In this document: positions 12,060 to 25,346 of the stretch, piece after piece
Layout: every line of letters begins with the position of its first letter
Position numbering within the stretch: position 1 is the stretch's first letter
Assembly: GCA_963920705.1 (NCBI GenBank)
Contig: OY987234.1
Coordinates: forward strand, 558,001 to 622,000
Direction: 5' to 3'
Origin: Odiellus spinosus
Lineage: Eukaryota; Arthropoda; Arachnida; Opiliones; Phalangiidae
Length of the DNA stretch: 64,000 bases
Notes under the pieces: generated by a model
The model's database searches: none
Seen by the model: the letters and a program-made list of their open reading frames with translations, nothing else
What the model was told of the DNA's origin: nothing
Position numbers and translations under genes: made by a program

Positions 12060-13979
12060 TAGATCCACAAATTTCCCAAGTGTAGATCCACAAATTTCCC
12101 AAATGTAGGTCCACAAATTTCCTAATTGTAGATCCACAAATTTCCCATGTGCAGATCCACAAATTTCCCAAGTGCAGATCCACAAATTTCCCAAGTGCAG
12201 ATCCAAAAATTTCCCAAGTGCAGATCCACAAATTTCCCAAGTGCATATCCACAAATTTCCCAAGTGCAGATCCACATATTTCCCAAATGCAGATCCACAA
12301 ATTTCCCAAGTGCAGATCCACAAATTTCCCAAGTGCAGATCCACAAATTTCCCAAGTGCAGATCCACAAATTTCCCAAGTGCAGATCCAAAAATTTCCCA
12401 AGTGCAGATCCACAAATTTCCCAAATGTAGATCCACAAATTTCCCAAGTGTAGATCCACAAATTTCCCAAGTGCAGATCCACAAATTTCCCAAGTGTAGA
12501 TCCACAAATTTTCCAAGTGTAGATCCACAAATTTCCCAAGTGCAGATCCACAAATTTCCCAAGTGCAGATCCACAAATTTCCCAAGTGCAGATCCACAAA
12601 TTTCATAAGTGCAGATCCACAAATTTCCCAAGTGCAGATCCTCAAATTTCCCAAGTGTAGATCCACAAATTTCAGAAGTATAGATCCACAAATTTCCCAA
12701 GTGTAGATCCACAAATTTCCCAAGTGCAGATCCTCAAATTTCCCAAGTGTAGATCCACAAATTTCCTAAGTGTAGATCCACAAATTTCAGAAGTATAGAT
12801 CCACAAATATCCCAAGTGTAGATCCACAAATTTCCCAAGTGTAGATCCACAAATTTCTCGAGTGTAGATCCACAAATTTCCCAAGTGTAGATCCCTAAAT
12901 TTCCCAAGTGTAGATCCACAAATTTCCCAAGTGTAGATCCACAAATTTCCCAAGTGTAGATCCACAAATTTCCCAAGTGTAGATCCTCAAATTTCCCAAG
13001 TGTAGATCCACAAATTTCCTTAGTGTAGATCCACAAAGTTCAGAAGTATAGATCCACAAATTTCCCAAGTGTAGATCCACAAATTTCCCAAGTGTAGATC
13101 CACAAATTTCCCAAGTGTAGATCCACAAATTTCCCAAGTGTAGATCCACAAATTTCCCAAGTGTAGATCCACAAATTTCCCAAGTGTAGATCCACAAATT
13201 TCCCAAGTGTAGATCCACAAATTTCCCAAGTGTAGATCCACAAATTTCCCAAGTGTAGACCAACAAATTTCCCAAGTGTAGATCCACAAATTTCCCAAGT
13301 GTAGATCCACAAATTTCCCAAATGTAGATCCACAAATTTCCCAAGTGTAGATCCACAAATTTCCCAAATGTAGGTCCAAAAATTTCCCAATTGCAGATCC
13401 AAAAATTTCCCATGTGCAGATCCACAAATTTCCCAAGTGCATATCCACAAATTTCAAAAGTGCAGATCCACATATTTCCCAAATGCAGATCCACAAATTT
13501 CCCAAGTGCAGATCCACAAATTTCCCAAGTGCAGATCCACTAATTTCCCAAGTGCAGATCCACAAATTTCCCAAGTGCAGATCCAAAAATTTCCCAAGTG
13601 CAGATCCACAAATTTCCCAAATGTAGATCCACAAATTTCCCAAGTGCAGATCCACAAATTTCCCAAGTGTAGATCCACAAATTTTCCAAGTGTAGATCCA
13701 CAAATTTCCCAAGTGCAGATCCACAAATTTCCCAAGTGCAGATCCACAAATTTCCCAAGTGCAGATCCACAAATTTCATAAGTGCAGATCCACAAATTTC
13801 CCAAGTGCAGATCCTCAAATTTCCCAAGTGTAGATCCACAAATTTCAGAAGTATAGATCCACAAATTTCCCAAGTGTAGATCCACAAATTTCCCAAGTGC
13901 AGATCCTCAAATTTCCCAAGTGTAGATCCACAAATTTCCTAAGTGTAGATCCACAAATTTCAGAAGTATAGATCCACAA
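12060..13979. repeat. Duplicated block, offset 2921 bp, copy 2
   Basis: This is the copy of 9139-11058 with the same ordered landmarks: GATCCCTAAA near 12894, CCTTAGTG near 13019, GTAGACCAAC near 13256 and CAAAAGTG near 13454. I saw no internal difference while scanning. The block is present a third time at about 21003-22922, inside the dispersed 8943-bp-offset duplication. Confidence 0.85.
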
Positions 13980-15000
13980 ATTTCCCAAGTGTAGATCCAC
14001 AAATTTCCCAAGTGTAGATCCACAAATTTCCCAAGTGTAGATCCACAAATTTCCCAAGTGTAGATCCTCAAATTTCCCAAGTGTAGATCCACAAATTTCC
14101 TTAGTGTAGATCCACAAATTTCAGAAGTATAGATCCACAAATTTCCCAAGTGTAGATCCACAAATTTCCCAAGTGTAGATCCACAAATTTCCCAAGTGTA
14201 GATCCACAAATTTCCCAAGTGTAGATCCACAAATTTCCCAAGTGTAGATCCACAAATTTCCCAAGTGTAGATCCACAAATTTCCCAAGTGTAGATCCACA
14301 AATTTCCCAAGTGTAGACCAACAAATTTCCCAAGTGTAGATCCACAAATTTCCCAAGTGTAGATCCACAAATTTCCCAAATGTAGATCCACAAATTTCCC
14401 AAGTGTAGATCCACAAATTTCCCAAATGTAGGTCCAAAAATTTCCCAATTGTAGATCCACAAATTTCCCATGTGCAGATCCATAAATTTCCCAAGTGCAG
14501 ATCCACAAATTTCCCAAGTGCAGATCCAAAAATTTCCCAAGTGCAGATCCACAAATTTCCCAAGTGCATATCCACAAATTTCCCAAGTGCATATCCACAA
14601 ATTTCACAAGTACAGATCCACAAATTTCCCAAGTGCAGATCCACAAATTTCCCAAGTGTAGATCCACAAATTTCCCGAGTGTAGATCCACAAATTTCCCG
14701 AGTGTAGATCACCAAATTTCCCAAGTGCAGATCCACAAATTTCGCAAGTGCAGATCCACAAATTTCCCAAGTGCAGATCCTCAAATATCCCAAGTGTAGA
14801 TCCACAAATTTCCTAAGTGTAGATCCACAAATTTCAGAAGTATAGATCCACAAATTTCCCAAGTGCAGATCCAAAAATTTCCCAAGTGCAGATCCACAAA
14901 TTTCCCAAGTGCATATCCACAAATTTCCCAAGTGCAGATCCACATATTTCCCAAATGCAGATCCACAAATTTCCCAAGTGCAGATCCACAAATTTCCCAA

Positions 15001-15022
15001 GTGCAGATCCACAATTTCCCAA
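15001..15022. repeat. 22-bp unit, inherited 1-base deletion (first lineage)
   Basis: This unit reads GTGCAGATCC, ACAATTTCCCAA, one A short of the 23-bp consensus. The same short unit is at 18311-18332 and 23944-23965, which are its copies in the 3310-bp and 8943-bp-offset duplications. It shifts the register of everything downstream by one base. Confidence 0.88.
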
Positions 15023-15620
15023 GTGTAGATCCACAAATTTCCTAAGTGTAGATCCACAAATTTCCCAAGTGTAGATCACCAAATTTCCCAAGTGTAGATC
15101 CACAAATTTCCCAAGTGTAGATCCACAAATTTCCCAAGTGTAGATCACCAAATTTTCCAAATGTAGATCCACAAATTTCCCAAATGTAGATCCACAAATT
15201 TCCCAAATGTAGATCCACAAATTTCCCAAGTGTAGACCCACAAATTTCCCAAGTGTAGATCCACAAATTTTCCAACTGTAGATCCACAAATTTCCCAAGT
15301 GCAGATCCACAATTTTCCCAAGTGCAGATCCACAAAGTTCCCAAGTGCAGATCCACAAATTTCCCAAGTGTAGATCCACAAATTTCCCAAGTGTAGATCC
15401 ACAAATTTCCCAAGTGTAGATCCACAAATTTCCCAAGTGTAGAACCACAAATTTACCAAGTGCAGATCCATAAATTTCCCAAGTGCAGATCCACAAATTT
15501 CCCAAGTGCAGATCCTCAAATATCCCAAGTGTAGATCCACAAATTTCCTAAGTGTAGATCCACAAATTTCAGAAGTATAGATCCACAAATTTCCCAAGTG
15601 TAGATCCACATTTTTCCCAG

Positions 15621-15642
15621 GTGTAGATCCACAATTTCCCAA
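15621..15642. repeat. 22-bp unit, inherited 1-base deletion (second lineage)
   Basis: This T-type unit lacks one A in the A-tract and follows the variant CACATTTTTCCCAG. Its copies are at 18931-18952 and 24564-24585. Together with the first lineage it accounts for the 3310-bp offset being two short of 144 units. Confidence 0.87.
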
Positions 15643-17629
15643 GTGTAGATCCACAAATTTCCCAAGTGTAGATCCACAAATTTCCCAAGTGTAGATCACC
15701 AAATTTCCCAAGTGTAGATCCACAAATTTCCCAAGTGTAGATCCACAAATTTCCCAAGTGTAGATCACCAAATTTCCCTAATGTAGATCCACAAATTTCC
15801 CAAGTGTAGATCCACAAATTTCCCAAATGTAGATCCACAAATTTCCCAAGTGTAGACCCACAAATTTCCCAAGTGTAGATCCACAAATTTTCCAAGTGTA
15901 GATCCACAAATTTCCCAAGTGCAGATCCACAATTTTCCCAAGTGCAGATCCACAAAGCTCCCAAGTGTAGATCCACAAATTTCCCAAATGTAGATCCAAA
16001 AATTTCCCAAGTGTAGATCCACAAATTTCCCAAGTGCAGATCCACAAATTTCCCAAGTGTAGATCCACAAATTTTCCAAGTGTAGATCCACAAATTTCCC
16101 AAGTGCAGATCCACAAATTTCCCAAGTGCAAATCCACAAATTTCCCAAGTGCAGATCCACAAATTTCATAAGTGCTGATCCACAAATTTCCCAAGTGCAG
16201 ATCCTCAAATTTCCCAAGTGTAGATCCACAAATTTCAGAAGTATAGATCCACAAATTTCCCAAGTGTAGATCCACAAATTTCCCAAGTGCAGATCCTCAA
16301 ATTTCCCAACTGTAGATCCACAAATTTCCTAAGTGTAGATCCACAAATTTCAGAAGTATAGATCCACAAATATCCCAAGTGTAGATCCACAAATTTCCCA
16401 AGTGCAGATCCTCAAATTTCCCAAGTGTAGATCCACAAATTTCCTAAGTGTAGATCCACAAATTTCAGAAGTATAGATCCACAAATATCCCAAGTGTAGA
16501 TCCACAAATTTCCCAAGTGTAGATCCAAAAATTTCCCATGTGCAGATCCACAAATTTCCCAAGTGCATATCCACAAATTTCAAAAGTGCAGATCCACATA
16601 TTTCCCAAATGCAGATCCACAAATTTCCCAAGTGCAGATCCACAAATTTCCCAAGTGTAGATCCACAAATTTCCCAAGTGTAGATCCACAAATTTCCCAA
16701 GTGTAGACCCACAAATTTCCCAAGTGTAGATCCACAAATTTTCCAAGTGTAGATCCACAAATTTCCCAAGTGCACATCCACAATTTTCCCAGGTGCAGAT
16801 CCACAAAGTTCCCAAGTGCAGATACACAAATTTCCCAAGTGTAGATCCACAAATTTCCCAAGTGTAGATCCACAAATTTCCCAACGGTAGATCCACAAAT
16901 TTCCCAAGTGTAGAACCACAAATTTCCCAAGTGCAGATCCATAAATTTCCCAAGTGCAGATCCACAAATTTCCCAAGTGCAGATCCACAAATTTCCCAAG
17001 TGTAGATCCACAAATTTCCCAAGTGTAGATCCACAAATTTCCCAAATGTAGATCCACAAATTTCCCAAGTGTAGATCCACAAATTTCCCAAGTGCAGATC
17101 CACAAATTTCCCAAGTGTAGATCCACAAATTTTCCAAGTGTAGATCCACAAATTTCCCAAGTGCAGATCCACAAATTTCCCAAGTGCAGATCCACAAATT
17201 TCCCAAGTGCAGATCCACAAATTTCATAAGTGCAGATCCACAAATTTCCCAAGTGCAGATCCTCAAATTTCCCAAGTGCAGATCCACAAATTTCCCAAGT
17301 GCAGATCCACAAATTTCAGAAGTATAGATCCACAAATTTCCCAAGTGTAGATCCACAAATTTCCCAAGTGCAGATCCTCAAATTTCCCAAGTGTAGATCC
17401 ACAAATTTCCTAAGTGTAGATCCACAAATTTCAGAAGTATAGATCCACAAATTTCCCAAGTGTAGATCCACAAATTTCCCAAATGTAGATCCACAAATTT
17501 CCCAAGTGTAGATCCACAAATTTCCCAAGTGCAGATCCACAAATTTCCCAAGTGTAGATCCACAAATTTTCCAAGTGTAGATCCACAAATTTCCCAAGTG
17601 CAGATCCACAAATTTCCCAAATGTAGATC

Positions 17630-20600
17630 CACAAATTTCCCAAGTGTAGATCCACAAATTTCCCAAGTGTAGATCCACAAATTTCCCAAATGTAGATCCA
17701 CAAATTTCCCAAGTGTAGATCCACAAATTTCCCAAATGTAGGTCCAAAAATTTCCCAATTGTAGATCCACAAATTTCCCATGTGCAGATCCATAAATTTC
17801 CCAAGTGCAGATCCACAAATTTCCCAAGTGCAGATCCAAAAATTTCCCAAGTGCAGATCCACAAATTTCCCAAGTGCATATCCACAAATTTCCCAAGTGC
17901 ATATCCACAAATTTCACAAGTACAGATCCACAAATTTCCCAAGTGCAGATCCACAAATTTCCCAAGTGTAGATCCACAAATTTCCCGAGTGTAGATCCAC
18001 AAATTTCCCGAGTGTAGATCACCAAATTTCCCAAGTGCAGATCCACAAATTTCGCAAGTGCAGATCCACAAATTTCCCAAGTGCAGATCCTCAAATATCC
18101 CAAGTGTAGATCCACAAATTTCCTAAGTGTAGATCCACAAATTTCAGAAGTATAGATCCACAAATTTCCCAAGTGCAGATCCAAAAATTTCCCAAGTGCA
18201 GATCCACAAATTTCCCAAGTGCATATCCACAAATTTCCCAAGTGCAGATCCACATATTTCCCAAATGCAGATCCACAAATTTCCCAAGTGCAGATCCACA
18301 AATTTCCCAAGTGCAGATCCACAATTTCCCAAGTGTAGATCCACAAATTTCCTAAGTGTAGATCCACAAATTTCCCAAGTGTAGATCACCAAATTTCCCA
18401 AGTGTAGATCCACAAATTTCCCAAGTGTAGATCCACAAATTTCCCAAGTGTAGATCACCAAATTTTCCAAATGTAGATCCACAAATTTCCCAAATGTAGA
18501 TCCACAAATTTCCCAAATGTAGATCCACAAATTTCCCAAGTGTAGACCCACAAATTTCCCAAGTGTAGATCCACAAATTTTCCAACTGTAGATCCACAAA
18601 TTTCCCAAGTGCAGATCCACAATTTTCCCAAGTGCAGATCCACAAAGTTCCCAAGTGCAGATCCACAAATTTCCCAAGTGTAGATCCACAAATTTCCCAA
18701 GTGTAGATCCACAAATTTCCCAAGTGTAGATCCACAAATTTCCCAAGTGTAGAACCACAAATTTACCAAGTGCAGATCCATAAATTTCCCAAGTGCAGAT
18801 CCACAAATTTCCCAAGTGCAGATCCTCAAATATCCCAAGTGTAGATCCACAAATTTCCTAAGTGTAGATCCACAAATTTCAGAAGTATAGATCCACAAAT
18901 TTCCCAAGTGTAGATCCACATTTTTCCCAGGTGTAGATCCACAATTTCCCAAGTGTAGATCCACAAATTTCCCAAGTGTAGATCCACAAATTTCCCAAGT
19001 GTAGATCACCAAATTTCCCAAGTGTAGATCCACAAATTTCCCAAGTGTAGATCCACAAATTTCCCAAGTGTAGATCACCAAATTTCCCTAATGTAGATCC
19101 ACAAATTTCCCAAGTGTAGATCCACAAATTTCCCAAATGTAGATCCACAAATTTCCCAAGTGTAGACCCACAAATTTCCCAAGTGTAGATCCACAAATTT
19201 TCCAAGTGTAGATCCACAAATTTCCCAAGTGCAGATCCACAATTTTCCCAAGTGCAGATCCACAAAGCTCCCAAGTGTAGATCCACAAATTTCCCAAATG
19301 TAGATCCAAAAATTTCCCAAGTGTAGATCCACAAATTTCCCAAGTGCAGATCCACAAATTTCCCAAGTGTAGATCCACAAATTTTCCAAGTGTAGATCCA
19401 CAAATTTCCCAAGTGCAGATCCACAAATTTCCCAAGTGCAAATCCACAAATTTCCCAAGTGCAGATCCACAAATTTCATAAGTGCTGATCCACAAATTTC
19501 CCAAGTGCAGATCCTCAAATTTCCCAAGTGTAGATCCACAAATTTCAGAAGTATAGATCCACAAATTTCCCAAGTGTAGATCCACAAATTTCCCAAGTGC
19601 AGATCCTCAAATTTCCCAACTGTAGATCCACAAATTTCCTAAGTGTAGATCCACAAATTTCAGAAGTATAGATCCACAAATATCCCAAGTGTAGATCCAC
19701 AAATTTCCCAAGTGCAGATCCTCAAATTTCCCAAGTGTAGATCCACAAATTTCCTAAGTGTAGATCCACAAATTTCAGAAGTATAGATCCACAAATATCC
19801 CAAGTGTAGATCCACAAATTTCCCAAGTGTAGATCCAAAAATTTCCCATGTGCAGATCCACAAATTTCCCAAGTGCATATCCACAAATTTCAAAAGTGCA
19901 GATCCACATATTTCCCAAATGCAGATCCACAAATTTCCCAAGTGCAGATCCACAAATTTCCCAAGTGTAGATCCACAAATTTCCCAAGTGTAGATCCACA
20001 AATTTCCCAAGTGTAGACCCACAAATTTCCCAAGTGTAGATCCACAAATTTTCCAAGTGTAGATCCACAAATTTCCCAAGTGCACATCCACAATTTTCCC
20101 AGGTGCAGATCCACAAAGTTCCCAAGTGCAGATACACAAATTTCCCAAGTGTAGATCCACAAATTTCCCAAGTGTAGATCCACAAATTTCCCAACGGTAG
20201 ATCCACAAATTTCCCAAGTGTAGAACCACAAATTTCCCAAGTGCAGATCCATAAATTTCCCAAGTGCAGATCCACAAATTTCCCAAGTGCAGATCCACAA
20301 ATTTCCCAAGTGTAGATCCACAAATTTCCCAAGTGTAGATCCACAAATTTCCCAAATGTAGATCCACAAATTTCCCAAGTGTAGATCCACAAATTTCCCA
20401 AGTGCAGATCCACAAATTTCCCAAGTGTAGATCCACAAATTTTCCAAGTGTAGATCCACAAATTTCCCAAGTGCAGATCCACAAATTTCCCAAGTGCAGA
20501 TCCACAAATTTCCCAAGTGCAGATCCACAAATTTCATAAGTGCAGATCCACAAATTTCCCAAGTGCAGATCCTCAAATTTCCCAAGTGCAGATCCACAAA

Positions 20601-20910
20601 TTTCCCAAGTGCAGATCCACAAATTTCAGAAGTATAGATCCACAAATTTCCCAAGTGTAGATCCACAAATTTCCCAAGTGCAGATCCTCAAATTTCCCAA
20701 GTGTAGATCCACAAATTTCCTAAGTGTAGATCCACAAATTTCAGAAGTTTAGATCCACAAATTTCCCAAGTGTAGATCCACAAATTTCCCAAATGTAGAT
20801 CCACAAATTTCCCAAGTGTAGATCCACAAATTTCCCAAGTGCAGATCCACAAATTTCCCAAGTGTAGATCCACAAATTTTCCAAGTGTAGATCCACAAAT
20901 TTCCCAAGTG
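17630..20910. repeat. 3310-bp tandem duplication, copy 2
   Basis: This is the copy of 14320-17600. The only difference noticed is T at 20749 (TTCAGAAGTTTAG) where copy 1 has A at 17439 (TTCAGAAGTATAG). Identity ends near 20910, where a C-type unit in copy 1 pairs with a T-type unit. Confidence 0.9.
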
Positions 20911-23900
20911 TAGATCCACAAATTTCCCAAGTGTAGATCCACAAATTTCCCAAGTGTAGATCCACAAATTTCCCAAATGTAGATCCACAAATTTCCCAAG
21001 TGTAGATCCACAAATTTCCCAAATGTAGGTCCACAAATTTCCTAATTGTAGATCCACAAATTTCCCATGTGCAGATCCACAAATTTCCCAAGTGCAGATC
21101 CACAAATTTCCCAAGTGCAGATCCACAAATTTCCCAAGTGCAGATCCAAAAATTTCCCAAGTGCAGATCCACAAATTTCCCAAGTGCATATCCACAAATT
21201 TCCCAAGTGCAGATCCACATATTTCCCAAATGCAGATCCACAAATTTCCCAAGTGCAGATCCACAAATTTCCCAAGTGCAGATCCACAAATTTCCCAAGT
21301 GCAGATCCACAAATTTCCCAAGTGCAGATCCAAAAATTTCCCAAGTGCAGATCCACAAATTTCCCAAATGTAGATCCACAAATTTCCCAAGTGTAGATCC
21401 ACAAATTTCCCAAGTGCAGATCCACAAATTTCCCAAGTGTAGATCCACAAATTTTCCAAGTGTAGATCCACAAATTTCCCAAGTGCAGATCCACAAATTT
21501 CCCAAGTGCAGATCCACAAATTTCCCAAGTGCAGATCCACAAATTTCATAAGTGCAGATCCACAAATTTCCCAAGTGCAGATCCTCAAATTTCCCAAGTG
21601 TAGATCCACAAATTTCAGAAGTATAGATCCACAAATTTCCCAAGTGTAGATCCACAAATTTCCCAAGTGCAGATCCTCAAATTTCCCAAGTGTAGATCCA
21701 CAAATTTCCTAAGTGTAGATCCACAAATTTCAGAAGTATAGATCCACAAATATCCCAAGTGTCTATCCACAAATTTCCCAAGTGTAGATCCACAAATTTC
21801 TCGAGTGTAGATCCACAAATTTCCCAAGTGTAGATCCCTAAATTTCCCAAGTGTAGATCCACAAATTTCCCAAGTGTAGATCCACAAATTTCCCAAGTGT
21901 AGATCCACAAATTTCCCAAGTGTAGATCCTCAAATTTCCCAAGTGTAGATCCACAAATTTCCTTAGTGTAGATCCACAAAGTTCAGAAGTATAGATCCAC
22001 AAATTTCCCAAGTGTAGATCCACAAATTTCCCAAGTGTAGATCCACAAATTTCCCAAGTGTAGATCCACAAATTTCCCAAGTGTAGATCCACAAATTTCC
22101 CAAGTGTAGATCCACAAATTTCCCAAGTGTAGATCCACAAATTTCCCAAGTGTAGATCCACAAATTTCCCAAGTGTAGATCCACAAATTTCCCAAGTGTA
22201 GACCAACAAATTTCCCAAGTGTAGATCCACAAATTTCCCAAGTGTAGATCCACAAATTTCCCAAATGTAGATCCACAAATTTCCCAAGTGTAGATCCACA
22301 AATTTCCCAAATGTAGGTCCAAAAATTTCCCAATTGCAGATCCAAAAATTTCCCATGTGCAGATCCACAAATTTCCCAAGTGCATATCCACAAATTTCAA
22401 AAGTGCAGATCCACATATTTCCCAAATGCAGATCCACAAATTTCCCAAGTGCAGATCCACAAATTTCCCAAGTGCAGATCCACTAATTTCCCAAGTGCAG
22501 ATCCACAAATTTCCCAAGTGCAGATCCAAAAATTTCCCAAGTGCAGATCCACAAATTTCCCAAATGTAGATCCACAAATTTCCCAAGTGCAGATCCACAA
22601 ATTTCCCAAGTGTAGATCCACAAATTTTCCAAGTGTAGATCCACAAATTTCCCAAGTGCAGATCCACAAATTTCCCAAGTGCAGATCCACAAATTTCCCA
22701 AGTGCAGATCCACAAATTTCATAAGTGCAGATCCACAAATTTCCCAAGTGCAGATCCTCAAATTTCCCAAGTGTAGATCCACAAATTTCAGAAGTATAGA
22801 TCCACAAATTTCCCAAGTGTAGATCCACAAATTTCCCAAGTGCAGATCCTCAAATTTCCCAAGTGTAGATCCACAAATTTCCTAAGTGTAGATCCACAAA
22901 TTTCAGAAGTATAGATCCACAAATTTCCCAAGTGTAGATCCACAAATTTCCCAAGTGTAGATCCACAAATTTCCCAAGTGTAGATCCACAAATTTCCCAA
23001 GTGTAGATCCTCAAATTTCCCAAGTGTAGATCCACAAATTTCCTTAGTGTAGATCCACAAATTTCAGAAGTATAGATCCACAAATTTCCCAAGTGTAGAT
23101 CCACAAATTTCCCAAGTGTAGATCCACAAATTTCCCAAGTGTAGATCCACAAATTTCCCAAGTGTAGATCCACAAATTTCCCAAGTGTAGATCCACAAAT
23201 TTCCCAAGTGTAGATCCACAAATTTCCCAAGTGTAGATCCACAAATTTCCCAAGTGTAGACCAACAAATTTCCCAAGTGTAGATCCACAAATTTCCCAAG
23301 TGTAGATCCACAAATTTCCCAAATGTAGATCCACAAATTTCCCAAGTGTAGATCCACAAATTTCCCAAATGTAGGTCCAAAAATTTCCCAATTGTAGATC
23401 CACAAATTTCCCATGTGCAGATCCATAAATTTCCCAAGTGCAGATCCACAAATTTCCCAAGTGCAGATCCAAAAATTTCCCAAGTGCAGATCCACAAATT
23501 TCCCAAGTGCATATCCACAAATTTCCCAAGTGCATATCCACAAATTTCACAAGTACAGATCCACAAATTTCCCAAGTGCAGATCCACAAATTTCCCAAGT
23601 GTAGATCCACAAATTTCCCGAGTGTAGATCCACAAATTTCCCGAGTGTAGATCACCAAATTTCCCAAGTGCAGATCCACAAATTTCGCAAGTGCAGATCC
23701 ACAAATTTCCCAAGTGCAGATCCTCAAATATCCCAAGTGTAGATCCACAAATTTCCTAAGTGTAGATCCACAAATTTCAGAAGTATAGATCCACAAATTT
23801 CCCAAGTGCAGATCCAAAAATTTCCCAAGTGCAGATCCACAAATTTCCCAAGTGCATATCCACAAATTTCCCAAGTGCAGATCCACATATTTCCCAAATG

Positions 23901-25346
23901 CAGATCCACAAATTTCCCAAGTGCAGATCCACAAATTTCCCAAGTGCAGATCCACAATTTCCCAAGTGTAGATCCACAAATTTCCTAAGTGTAGATCCAC
24001 AAATTTCCCAAGTGTAGATCACCAAATTTCCCAAGTGTAGATCCACAAATTTCCCAAGTGTAGATCCACAAATTTCCCAAGTGTAGATCACCAAATTTTC
24101 CAAATGTAGATCCACAAATTTCCCAAATGTAGATCCACAAATTTCCCAAATGTAGATCCACAAATTTCCCAAGTGTAGACCCACAAATTTCCCAAGTGTA
24201 GATCCACAAATTTTCCAACTGTAGATCCACAAATTTCCCAAGTGCAGATCCACAATTTTCCCAAGTGCAGATCCACAAAGTTCCCAAGTGCAGATCCACA
24301 AATTTCCCAAGTGTAGATCCACAAATTTCCCAAGTGTAGATCCACAAATTTCCCAAGTGTAGATCCACAAATTTCCCAAGTGTAGAACCACAAATTTACC
24401 AAGTGCAGATCCATAAATTTCCCAAGTGCAGATCCACAAATTTCCCAAGTGCAGATCCTCAAATATCCCAAGTGTAGATCCACAAATTTCCTAAGTGTAG
24501 ATCCACAAATTTCAGAAGTATAGATCCACAAATTTCCCAAGTGTAGATCCACATTTTTCCCAGGTGTAGATCCACAATTTCCCAAGTGTAGATCCACAAA
24601 TTTCCCAAGTGTAGATCCACAAATTTCCCAAGTGTAGATCACCAAATTTCCCAAGTGTAGATCCACAAATTTCCCAAGTGTAGATCCACAAATTTCCCAA
24701 GTGTAGATCACCAAATTTCCCTAATGTAGATCCACAAATTTCCCAAGTGTAGATCCACAAATTTCCCAAATGTAGATCCACAAATTTCCCAAGTGTAGAC
24801 CCACAAATTTCCCAAGTGTAGATCCACAAATTTTCCAAGTGTAGATCCACAAATTTCCCAAGTGCAGATCCACAATTTTCCCAAGTGCAGATCCACAAAG
24901 CTCCCAAGTGTAGATCCACAAATTTCCCAAATGTAGATCCAAAAATTTCCCAAGTGTAGATCCACAAATTTCCCAAGTGCAGATCCACAAATTTCCCAAG
25001 TGTAGATCCACAAATTTTCCAAGTGTAGATCCACAAATTTCCCAAGTGCAGATCCACAAATTTCCCAAGTGCAAATCCACAAATTTCCCAAGTGCAGATC
25101 CACAAATTTCATAAGTGCTGATCCACAAATTTCCCAAGTGCAGATCCTCAAATTTCCCAAGTGTAGATCCACAAATTTCAGAAGTATAGATCCACAAATT
25201 TCCCAAGTGTAGATCCACAAATTTCCCAAGTGCAGATCCTCAAATTTCCCAACTGTAGATCCACAAATTTCCTAAGTGTAGATCCACAAATTTCAGAAGT
25301 ATAGATCCACAAATATCCCAAGTGTAGATCCACAAATTTCCCAAGT
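20521..25346. repeat. 4.8-kb dispersed duplication, second copy
   Basis: This is the copy of 11601-16403 with one extra unit near 21090. A double substitution was noticed: 21763-21764 is CT (GTCTATCC) where the partner at 12820-12821 is AG (GTAGATCC). Both 22-bp units are inherited, at 23944-23965 and 24564-24585. Identity ends near 25346, where the right copy continues into the CTCGAG landmark and the left copy into GTGCAGATCCTC. Confidence 0.85.

Larger units (their letters stand above)
11601..16403. repeat. 4.8-kb dispersed duplication, source-side copy
   Basis: This block matches 20521-25346. The offset is 8920 bp up to about 12180 and 8943 bp afterwards, because the right-hand copy carries one additional 23-bp unit near 21090. 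The two copies are not adjacent, since the 3310-bp tandem pair lies between and overlaps them. Which copy is ancestral is not visible from the sequence. Confidence 0.85.
14320..17600. repeat. 3310-bp tandem duplication, copy 1
   Basis: This segment recurs at 17630-20910 with an offset of 3310 bp, two less than 144 units. The shortfall is explained by two 22-bp units inside it (15001-15022 and 15621-15642). Landmarks include GTACAG near 14610, CCCGAGTG near 14686 and 14709, TTCGCAAG near 14743, several GATCACC units, CACATTTTTCCC near 15610, CAAAGCTCCC near 15955, GCAAATCC near 16129 and GTGCTGATCC near 16173. Confidence 0.9.
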
